Part shown: piece by piece, positions 1-5,439 of the stretch
Numbering within the stretch: position 1 is the stretch's first letter
Layout: every line of letters begins with the position of its first letter
Assembly: GCA_003648815.1 (NCBI GenBank)
Contig: QMPZ01000112.1
Coordinates: 1-5,439, forward strand
Origin: Candidatus Aerophobota bacterium
GTDB lineage: Bacteria > Aerophobota > Aerophobia > Aerophobales > B47-G16
Direction: 5' to 3'
Length of the DNA stretch: 5,439 nucleotides
The notes under the pieces: model-generated
What the model saw: the letters and a program-made list of their open reading frames with translations, nothing else
Told to the model about the DNA's origin: nothing
The model's database searches: none
Made by a program: the position numbers and the translations under genes

Positions 1-1161
1 GTCAACAAGAAGTTCTGTGTGGAGCATGGAGACTGGCCTGGAACTGCTGAGACATGGAAACAGTATAACAATCCTCCTTCAGGAAAAGAGCCTCTACATT
101 CCATAGCTTGCGGAACAGGCCCATTTAAACTGGAGAGATGGGAACCAGGGGTAGAGGTGGTATTGACTCGAAACGATAATTATTGGAGAGAACCGGCGAA
201 GATAGAAAAAGCGATCATAAAGTACATAGATGAGTGGACGACGAGAAAGCTCATGTTCCTGGCAGGAGACGCCGACATTGTCTATGTTGACAGACAATAC
301 GTTAAAGAACTGGAAGGAGTGGAAGGAATAAGGGTCTACAAGGACCTTCCTACACTTTCGCAGGGCTCTGTGTTCTTCAACTTTAAGATAAATCCCGAGG
401 GAAATCCCTATATAGGAAGTGGTAAGCTCGACGGAAATGGAATTCCACCTGACTTCTTCTCCGATAAAGACGTAAGGCTTGGCTTCGCTTACTCCTTCGA
501 CTACGAAACCTATATCAAAGATGCCTGGCTGGGAGAGGCTATCCAGCCCACAGGTCCAGTAATTAAGGGACTACCTTACTATAATCCAGAGCAAAAGACT
601 TATTATTATGATCTCAAGGAGGCGGAGAAACACTTTAAGAAAGCTTGGAACGGACAGGTCTGGGAAAAAGGCTTCAAGTTCACCATACTTTATAATACCG
701 GTAACATACAGAGGCAGACCGCAGCGAACATCTTCAAGGACAACGTGGAATCCCTTAATCCGAAGTTCAAGATAGAAATAAGGCCAGTGGAGTGGGCAGA
801 ATACGTAAGAGATATCACTACCGGCAAGCTGACGATGTTCATCATCGGATGGCTGGCAGATTTTCCTGATCCTCACAACTTCGTATATCCTTATATGCAC
901 AGTCGTGGAACCTATGCTGAATGGCAAGGTTATCGTAACCCCATCGTAGATGAGTTGATCAGGAAAGGAATAGAGACAGTTGATCCAGTAAAGAGAAAAA
1001 GGTATTATGACCAGCTGCAGATGATATACTACATAGATGTTCCGGGGATTGGCCTCTATCAGCCACTTGATCGTCACTATGAAAGAGACTGGGTAAAAGG
1101 ATATTATTATAATCCTATTTATCCCGGCCAGTACTTCTACTCCTTCTCCAAAGGTTATTAA
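1..1161 (+). CDS. Extracellular solute-binding protein, family 5 (oligopeptide/dipeptide or oligosaccharide ABC importer), 5'-truncated by the window edge
   Basis: This is the C-terminal 386 residues of a secreted or lipid-anchored binding protein that captures substrate outside the membrane and delivers it to the permeases downstream. Numbering from base 1, the fragment shows the family hallmark GTGPFKLERWEPG followed by a run ending RNDNYW (residues about 38-62). Near the end it has GWLADFPDPHNF (283-294) followed by YRNPIVDELI. The tail is rich in Tyr and ends YFYSFSKGY. Family members are usually about 520-650 residues, so roughly the first 150-250, including the signal peptide, lie outside. 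The reading frame is open to base 1 (VNKKFCVEHGDW), so the GTG at 19 is an internal Val, not a start. Asp287 in ADFPDP sits where OppA/DppA contact the peptide amino terminus, but this motif is widespread in the family and does not prove a peptide substrate. The family call is secure; the substrate is unknown. Confidence 0.95.
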   Translation, partial: VNKKFCVEHGDWPGTAETWKQYNNPPSGKEPLHSIACGTGPFKLERWEPGVEVVLTRNDNYWREPAKIEKAIIKYIDEWTTRKLMFLAGDADIVYVDRQYVKELEGVEGIRVYKDLPTLSQGSVFFNFKINPEGNPYIGSGKLDGNGIPPDFFSDKDVRLGFAYSFDYETYIKDAWLGEAIQPTGPVIKGLPYYNPEQKTYYYDLKEAEKHFKKAWNGQVWEKGFKFTILYNTGNIQRQTAANIFKDNVESLNPKFKIEIRPVEWAEYVRDITTGKLTMFIIGWLADFPDPHNFVYPYMHSRGTYAEWQGYRNPIVDELIRKGIETVDPVKRKRYYDQLQMIYYIDVPGIGLYQPLDRHYERDWVKGYYYNPIYPGQYFYSFSKGY

Positions 1162-1184
1162 GAAAAAGTCTCTCTGAGGAGCTC

Positions 1185-1215
1185 CAAAGGCGGGACTCTG
1201 TGAGTCCCGCCTTTG
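1185..1215 (+). terminator. Intercistronic hairpin between binding-protein and permease genes (attenuating terminator or mRNA-stabilising stem)
   Basis: Bases 1185-1198 and 1202-1215 are perfect reverse complements: a 14-bp stem with core GGCGGGACTC and a 3-base TGT loop. It starts 24 bases after the binding-protein stop and ends 27 bases before the permease B start. The 3' arm ends in CCTTTG followed by CTTAAAA, so the T tract is short and broken (TTTGCTT). The A/T pairs at the base of the stem (AAA/TTT) resemble intrinsic terminators. Because permease genes follow closely on the same strand, partial termination or protection of the upstream mRNA from 3' decay is more likely than a full stop. 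The structure is seen directly; the role is inferred. Confidence 0.72.
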
Positions 1216-1241
1216 CTTAAAAGGATAGCAGGTCTACATCA

Positions 1242-2276
1242 ATGAATCTTAGAAATTATATCATCAGAAGGATTTTGTTGGTCATACCGGTGCTTTTCGG
1301 GGTAAGCATCATTATATTTGTCATCTTGTCCCTATTCAGTCCAGAGCAAAGAGCAGCTGCTTTCATCACCGATGTAAAGCAGCTGCGAAACATAAAAAGT
1401 GTAATCAAAACCTACCATTTGGATGCTCCCCTTTATCTGCAGTATTTTTACTGGTTAAAGGAGGTACTTCACGGCAATCTCGGATGGTCGAGGACAGCTT
1501 CGAGGCCGGTGTTGGAGGCCCTATTTTATTTTTTACCCAACACGGTCGAGCTTGGACTCTTTTCAATAGTTCCCATCGTCCTCATAGGAATCTGGCTCGG
1601 GAGTGCCTCAGCAGTTCATCAAAATAGGTTCATAGATCACCTGAGCAGAACAATAGCCATCATAGGCTGGTCTCTTCCCACTTTCTGGTTTGGACTGCTC
1701 CTGTTGATGATCTTTTACGGTTACTTTAAGGGTCTTTTTCCTCCCGAGGCATTATCCACCAGCACCAGTTTATATGTGCACTCTCCAAATTTCGTTCGAT
1801 TTACTCACATCAACACCATTGACGCCTTGTTAAATTGGAAGGGGAGCGTCTTGCTGGATGCCCTGCGACATCTCGTGCTCCCCGTGATCACCCTTACCGT
1901 AGTTCAGTGTGCGCTGGTCATGAGAATTATGCGCTCAAGCATGTTAGAGGCTCTGGGCAAAGGCTATGTCACCACTGCCAGAGCGAAAGGAGCAGATGAG
2001 AAGACGGTGATTAAAAAACATGTAAAGAGAAACGCGATGATCCCGGTGATCACTGTCTCCGGCTATCTCTTCGCTGGATTGATGAACGGTGTAGTCATAA
2101 CCGAGACCATATTTAATCGTAAAGGACTGGGGTGGTGGTGGTGGAGAGCAGCTGTGCAGTTAGATATTCCAGCTATCTTAGGCGCTGTTCTCTTCAACGG
2201 CATACTCTTTGTCCTCACAAATCTGGTAGTTGATCTTCTCTATGCCTATTTTGATCCCAGAGTAAGATTGGGGTGA
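1242..2276 (+). CDS. dppB: ABC importer permease subunit B (DppB/OppB-type, binding-protein-dependent transport system inner membrane component)
   Basis: This is a 344-residue inner-membrane permease, close to the 339 residues of E. coli DppB, forming half of the translocation channel. It opens with the typical short basic stretch (RNYIIRR) and a first membrane helix at about 9-31. A roughly 70-residue external loop follows, containing YHLDAPLYLQYFYWL and GNLGWSRTA, and then further helices near 102-123, 135-160, 208-228, 265-290 and 312-334. The coupling (EAA-type) loop is YVTTARAKGADEKTVIKKHV at 242-261, followed by RNAMIPV; it docks on the ATPases. The protein ends YFDPRVRLG, the usual DppB ending. 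The ATG start fits family length, but its ribosome site is weak: AGGT at 1230-1233, with AAGGA at 1221-1225 rather too far away. Odd points are SPEQ after helix 1, where many relatives have PGDP, and four consecutive Trp at 298-301. Family assignment is firm; the symbol is by family, not substrate. Confidence 0.95.
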   Translation: MNLRNYIIRRILLVIPVLFGVSIIIFVILSLFSPEQRAAAFITDVKQLRNIKSVIKTYHLDAPLYLQYFYWLKEVLHGNLGWSRTASRPVLEALFYFLPNTVELGLFSIVPIVLIGIWLGSASAVHQNRFIDHLSRTIAIIGWSLPTFWFGLLLLMIFYGYFKGLFPPEALSTSTSLYVHSPNFVRFTHINTIDALLNWKGSVLLDALRHLVLPVITLTVVQCALVMRIMRSSMLEALGKGYVTTARAKGADEKTVIKKHVKRNAMIPVITVSGYLFAGLMNGVVITETIFNRKGLGWWWWRAAVQLDIPAILGAVLFNGILFVLTNLVVDLLYAYFDPRVRLG

Positions 2277-2277
2277 T
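2270..2277 (+). promoter_or_regulatory. Ribosome binding site for permease C, overlapping the permease B stop codon
   Basis: GGGGTGAT includes GGTGAT (2272-2277), an exact match to part of the extended Shine-Dalgarno GGAGGTGAT. It lies 5 bases before the TTG at 2283 and contains the TGA stop of permease B. This supports TTG 2283 as the start of permease C and suggests translational coupling between the two permeases. The alternative ATG at 2337 has a purine run directly against it, with too little spacing. Confidence 0.65.
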
Positions 2278-2282
2278 TAAAG

Positions 2283-3233
2283 TTGAGGCTAAATTTAAGT
2301 TTCGTCAATGCCAAATGGGATGATCTGAAAAGGGAGATGGAGCCGAGAATAAAGGAGCTCAAGTTCTCCTTCAGTAGAATTAAAAAAAGTCCCCTTTCTT
2401 TGGTGGGGTTATTTCTCATCCTTTTCTTCGTCATCATAGCTGTGCTTGCCCCTGAGCTGGCGCCACCAAAATATCCGCATAATCCTTATCGGATTCCTCG
2501 ATACGGATATAGTGCTATACCTCGTCCTCCATCTCCGGAACATCCTTTTGGCCTTACGGAAGGTCAGTATGATATCTATTATGGAGTGATCTGGGGCACG
2601 AGGACTGCTTTCCGTATAGGCTTTATCGTGGTAGGCAGTATTTTAGTGATTGGCATAGTTTTGGGTAGTATTTCTGGCTACTATGGGGGAATAGTGGATG
2701 AGATAATTATGAGAGTGGTCGATACATTTATGTCCCTGCCCACCCTGGTTTTGGCTATGGCATTGGTGACAGCCTTGGGTCGTAGCCTGGATAACGTCAT
2801 GAAGGCCCTCATCATAGTAGGCTGGCCAAGTTATGCCAGGTTAATTCGCGGGGACATATTGACCGTCAGGGAAGAGGGGTATGTCGAGGCGGCCAGGGCG
2901 GTGGGATGTTCTGATTTAAGGGTGATCTTAAAGCACGTCCTTCCAAATGCAATCTATCCATTGTTAATAATGGCTTCTCTGGATATAGGGGCTATGGTCT
3001 TGACAGCAGCTGCCTTAAGCTTCCTCGGACTTGGTGCACCTGTCGGATACGCCGACTGGGGACAGATGGTCAGTTTTGCCAGAAACTGGATTGTGGGCCC
3101 ACCAGATAATCCCTTGGCCTATTGGTATACCATCACCATTCCCGGTCTTTTCATCCTGTTCTTCGTATTAGGCTGGAATCTTTTAGGTGATGCCTTCAGG
3201 GATATCCTGGATCCAAAACTGAGGAGAAGATAA
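2283..3233 (+). CDS. dppC: ABC importer permease subunit C (DppC/OppC-type), TTG start
   Basis: This is the second channel-forming membrane subunit, 316 residues (E. coli DppC is 300). A charged cytoplasmic N-terminus of about 37 residues precedes RIKKSPLSLVGLFLIL, the OppC N-terminal segment, with helix 1 at about 38-58. An external loop with HPFG (87-90) follows, then helices near 112-134, 148-166, 172-188, 226-248 and 281-303. The coupling loop is YVEAARAVGCSDLRVILKHV at 200-219, followed by LPNAIYPL, matching the EAA...G...LP pattern. The C-terminus NLLGDAFRDILDPKLRRR is typical. TTG at 2283 is preferred because of its well-placed ribosome site and a 6-base gap after permease B; ATG 2337 (residue 19) would still leave helix 1 intact. 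The loop after HPFG reads GLTEGQYDIYYG instead of the common GTDxxGRD-type sequence. It should pair with permease B as a heterodimer. Confidence 0.95.
   Translation: MRLNLSFVNAKWDDLKREMEPRIKELKFSFSRIKKSPLSLVGLFLILFFVIIAVLAPELAPPKYPHNPYRIPRYGYSAIPRPPSPEHPFGLTEGQYDIYYGVIWGTRTAFRIGFIVVGSILVIGIVLGSISGYYGGIVDEIIMRVVDTFMSLPTLVLAMALVTALGRSLDNVMKALIIVGWPSYARLIRGDILTVREEGYVEAARAVGCSDLRVILKHVLPNAIYPLLIMASLDIGAMVLTAAALSFLGLGAPVGYADWGQMVSFARNWIVGPPDNPLAYWYTITIPGLFILFFVLGWNLLGDAFRDILDPKLRRR
3222..3226 (+). promoter_or_regulatory. Ribosome binding site for ATPase D, inside the end of permease C
   Basis: AGGAG lies in the last codons of permease C (the Arg-Arg-Arg tail), 11 bases before the ATG at 3238. 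The placement means translation of ATPase D starts from within the permease C coding end, as expected for a tightly coupled operon. Confidence 0.55.
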
Positions 3234-3237
3234 GCCA

Positions 3238-4401
3238 ATGAATAGCTATCTACTAAACGTTCAGGATCTTAAGACCAATTTTTATACCTATGAGGGTGTG
3301 GTGAAGGCACTGGACGGGATAAACTTTAAAATTGAAGAAGGAAAGACCTTGGGACTGGTAGGCGAGACAGGTTGTGGAAAGAGCGTAACCGTCCTTTCCA
3401 TCTTAAGACTAATCCTACCTCCAGGAAAAATAGAGGAGGGAAAAGTTATCTTCAAAACCGACGAAAAACGCGTGGATTTGTTAACTCAGACAGAGGTGTT
3501 TATGAGGAAGATAAGGGGAAATGAAATTTCCATAATTTTTCAGGAGCCAAGCTCTGCTCTAAATCCCGTCTATTCGATTAATGACCAGGTTTCAGAAAGC
3601 TTTCTTTTACACCGCAAGGAAGAGCTGTGCAAAAAGGTGATCGAGGAAATTGAGGCAGATATCCAGAAAAATCCCTTTTTTCTGAAAAAAGCGGTGTATC
3701 AAATCGAAGAAAAGATTTATAGAAAAATGCTTAAAGACCCCGATGCTATCCTTTTAAGGCTTCTTTCTAAGGTTCCCATTTTAAGGAGATATCAACATCG
3801 ACTAAAAAAACAGGCAAAAAGAGAAACAATCAGACTTCTCAGGAAATTGGGAATACCCAACCCAGAAGGAGTGGTAAATAGATACCCACATGAACTTAGT
3901 GGTGGGATGCAGCAAAGAATAGTGATAGCTATGGCCCTCGCCTGCAATCCAAAGCTTCTCATAGCCGATGAGCCCACTTCCAACTTAGACGTAACCATAC
4001 AGGCTCAAATTCTGGATTTAATCAGGGAGATAAGGAAAAGACTTGACTCGTCCATTCTCTTTATAACCCATGACTTAGGAGTGGTGGCAGAGATGTGCGA
4101 TTATGTGGCGGTGATGTATGCAGGGAATATATGTGAGATGGCTCCAACCAGAAGGCTCTTCAAAAATCCCCTGCATCCATATACCGTTGCCCTGATGAGA
4201 TCGCTTCCTGAGTTGGGGAAAAAGAGGCTGGAGAGCATAAAGGGCAATGTGCCAAACCTTATAAATCCACCCTCTGGTTGCCGGTTCCATCCTCGTTGTT
4301 CGAAGGCGATGAAAATTTGCTCGAAGGAAAAGCCCGAAACCGTTGAGGTGGAAAAAGAGCATTTTGTAGCCTGTCACATTTATCCCCAGGATAATAAGTA
4401 A
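3238..4401 (+). CDS. dppD: ABC importer ATP-binding subunit D (DppD/OppD-type) with a long helical insertion
   Basis: This cytoplasmic ATPase drives import by binding and hydrolysing ATP at the permease coupling loops. All motifs are present: Walker A GETGCGKS (42-49), Q-loop Gln102 in FQEPSSALNP, signature LSGGM (220-224), Walker B LLIADEP (240-246, Asp244/Glu245), D-loop SNLD (248-251), and H-loop His278 in ITHDL. The oligopeptide C-terminal extension follows, with NPLHPYT (310-316) and Cys348, 354, 361 and 379, expected to bind a [4Fe-4S] cluster as shown structurally for DppD-type proteins. At 387 residues it is 50-60 longer than E. coli DppD (327) or OppD (337). The excess is a highly charged, probably helical block at about 128-195 between the Q-loop and the signature. 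The start follows permease C after 4 bases. There is no sign of decay; it should form a heterodimer with ATPase F. Confidence 0.96.
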   Translation: MNSYLLNVQDLKTNFYTYEGVVKALDGINFKIEEGKTLGLVGETGCGKSVTVLSILRLILPPGKIEEGKVIFKTDEKRVDLLTQTEVFMRKIRGNEISIIFQEPSSALNPVYSINDQVSESFLLHRKEELCKKVIEEIEADIQKNPFFLKKAVYQIEEKIYRKMLKDPDAILLRLLSKVPILRRYQHRLKKQAKRETIRLLRKLGIPNPEGVVNRYPHELSGGMQQRIVIAMALACNPKLLIADEPTSNLDVTIQAQILDLIREIRKRLDSSILFITHDLGVVAEMCDYVAVMYAGNICEMAPTRRLFKNPLHPYTVALMRSLPELGKKRLESIKGNVPNLINPPSGCRFHPRCSKAMKICSKEKPETVEVEKEHFVACHIYPQDNK

Positions 4402-4402
4402 A

Positions 4403-5439
4403 ATGAACGTTTTAATAGAGACAAAAGGGCTAAAGAAATATTATCCCATCCTCGGTGGGGTGTTTAAGAAGAGGATAGGTGATGTGAAGGCAGTTGATGG
4501 TGTAGACATCAATGTAAGAAAAGGAGAGTGTCTCGGTCTGGTGGGTGAGTCGGGTTGTGGCAAGACAACCTTAGGGAAGACCATACTTCGATTAATGGAA
4601 CCTACCTCGGGTCATATTTACTTTGACGTACCTGAAGGGATCAAGAAAAAGATTGAGGAGATGGAAAGCTCAACAAACTCGAACTCCCATGAATATCAAC
4701 TGTTAAAGGACAGATATGACCTTTCTGCTTTTCGAGGGAAAAAACTGAAAAGTATGAGAAGGAGGATGCAGATAGTCTTTCAGGATCCTTCCTCTTCCTT
4801 AAATCCAAGGATGCTCGTAAAGGACATCGTTGGAGAGCCGTTAAAGGTTCATAGGCTGGCAAAGGGGAAAGAGGCAAGGGAAAGGGTGCTGGAGCTTTTA
4901 ATGAGGGTAGGTCTAACCGAGGATCATCTCTACAGATATCCCCATGAGTTCAGCGGTGGTCAAAGGCAAAGAATCGCCATAGCCAGGGCTTTGGCCACAA
5001 ATCCTGAGTTCGTAGTTTTAGACGAGCCTACCTCAGCTCTGGATGTCTCCGTGCAGGCTCAAATTCTCAATTTACTTCAGGACCTCCAGGACGAGTTCAG
5101 CCTCACATATATGTTCATCACACATCACCTGCTTGTGGTAAGACATATAGCAAACAGAATCTGCGTAATGTACCTGGGGAAAATAGTTGAAGAAGCATCT
5201 ACAAAGGAGCTATTCGAAAGACCCCTGCATCCATATACCCAGGCCCTTCTTTCGGCTATTCCTGTTCCAAATCCGGATGCAAAAAGAGAGAGGATAATTC
5301 TTCAGGGAGATGTGCCCAGTCCTGCAAATCCTCCCTCGGGATGTCGATTTCATCCAAGATGTCCATATACAACTCAAAGATGCAAGGAAGAAGAGCCTTC
5401 TCTTAAGGATGTAGGTGGAGGACATCGTGTTGCCTGCCA
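4403..5439 (+). CDS. dppF: ABC importer ATP-binding subunit F (DppF/OppF-type), 3'-truncated by the window edge
   Basis: The frame from ATG 4403 is open for 345 codons to the window edge. The start is 1 base after the ATPase D stop, with AGGA at 4388-4391 as a possible ribosome site. The N-terminus is OppF-like (LKKYYPILGGVFKKRIG, then VKAVDGV). Motifs are Walker A GESGCGKTT (48-56), Q-loop Gln127 in FQDPSSSLNPR, signature FSGGQRQ (183-189), Walker B FVVLDEP (203-209, Asp207/Glu208), D-loop SALD (211-214) and H-loop His241. A C-terminal extension has PLHPYT and Cys314, 320, 327 and 345, the same spacing as in ATPase D. E. coli DppF and OppF are 334 residues; this one exceeds 345, largely through an extra Lys/Glu/Ser/Asn-rich segment at about 76-108 between Walker A and the Q-loop. 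The residue after His241 is His rather than the usual Asp. Only a short tail is probably missing. It is the partner ATPase of subunit D. Confidence 0.95.
   Translation, partial: MNVLIETKGLKKYYPILGGVFKKRIGDVKAVDGVDINVRKGECLGLVGESGCGKTTLGKTILRLMEPTSGHIYFDVPEGIKKKIEEMESSTNSNSHEYQLLKDRYDLSAFRGKKLKSMRRRMQIVFQDPSSSLNPRMLVKDIVGEPLKVHRLAKGKEARERVLELLMRVGLTEDHLYRYPHEFSGGQRQRIAIARALATNPEFVVLDEPTSALDVSVQAQILNLLQDLQDEFSLTYMFITHHLLVVRHIANRICVMYLGKIVEEASTKELFERPLHPYTQALLSAIPVPNPDAKRERIILQGDVPSPANPPSGCRFHPRCPYTTQRCKEEEPSLKDVGGGHRVAC

Noticed and set aside
19..27. GTG at 19 as the start of the first gene
   Set aside because: The frame continues open to base 1 with residues that fit the family (VNKKF before EHGDW), and the protein would lack its signal peptide and first lobe. 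The gene is cut by the window edge.
571..1077. 168-codon open frame on the minus strand opposite the binding-protein gene
   Set aside because: It lies wholly antisense to a clear family-5 binding protein, its translation resembles no family I know, and it has no evident ribosome site. It is a shadow of the coding strand.
1178..1185. Palindrome GGAGCTCC just before the hairpin, as a possible operator
   Set aside because: Eight bases is too short to be meaningful alone, no second copy or promoter is nearby, and the last base overlaps the stem.
1162..1241. Possible internal promoter in the gap before permease B
   Set aside because: I find no convincing -35/-10 pair with proper spacing. The hairpin occupies much of the space and readthrough from upstream is the simpler explanation.
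1352..1386. Repeated AGCAGCTGC (1352-1360 and 1378-1386) in permease B
   Set aside because: Nine-base palindromic-core words inside coding sequence, in different residue contexts. Chance occurrence is sufficient explanation.
4168..4185. 18-base exact repeat CCCCTGCATCCATATACC, second copy at 5222-5239
   Set aside because: Both copies encode the conserved PLHPYT segment at the equivalent place in the two paralogous ATPases. It reflects shared ancestry or constraint (possibly past gene conversion), not a mobile or regulatory repeat.
4641..4877. Minus-strand open frame of 78 codons inside ATPase F (others likewise at 3792-3998, 4075-4377 and 5210-5425)
   Set aside because: All are antisense to regions with recognisable ATPase motifs on the plus strand, and their translations are low-complexity shadow sequences.
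1..5439. A new defence, mobile or biosynthetic system hidden in the window
   Set aside because: Nearly every base belongs to five genes of one known importer type. I found no transposase, recombinase, CRISPR repeats, tRNA or unexplained gene.

Overview
The window holds one co-directional (+ strand) operon segment for a complete binding-protein-dependent ABC importer of the oligopeptide/dipeptide class (SBP family 5, OppBC-type permeases, OppDF-type ATPases). The order is solute-binding protein (5' end outside the window), permease B, permease C, ATPase D, ATPase F (3' end outside the window). The four genes from permease B to ATPase F are packed with gaps of 6, 4 and 1 bases. The only real intergenic space is 80 bases between the binding-protein gene and permease B, and it contains a perfect 14-bp GC-rich hairpin.

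The organism cannot be named from this stretch. Arginine is coded almost entirely by AGA/AGG, ATA is common for isoleucine, one start is TTG, and the proteins are rich in Lys/Glu/Tyr. These traits fit a thermophilic or anaerobic bacterium of moderate GC. Several details recall, from memory, the importers of Thermotogae and related deep-branching or uncultivated anaerobic bacteria: the permease C loop motif, the helical insertion in ATPase D and the insertion in ATPase F. Archaea have similar transporters, but the terminator-like hairpin favours a bacterium. This placement is inference.

Layout: 1-1161 C-terminal two-thirds or so of the binding protein; 1185-1215 intercistronic hairpin; 1242-2276 permease B; 2283-3233 permease C (TTG start with a good ribosome site); 3238-4401 ATPase D; 4403-5439 ATPase F, open to the window edge. 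The binding protein captures substrate outside the membrane. The two six-helix permeases form the channel, and the two non-identical ATPases power it. The hairpin after the first gene, plus a weak ribosome site for permease B, is a plausible way to make much more binding protein than membrane complex.

Both ATPases keep all core catalytic motifs and both carry the same four-cysteine C-terminal motif (spacing C-x5-C-x6-C-x17-C), expected to hold an iron-sulfur cluster. The substrate may be peptides or oligosaccharides; the sequence does not decide. I see no mobile element, CRISPR, RNA gene or sign of a new system. The items worth a second look are structural variations inside a known transporter family.
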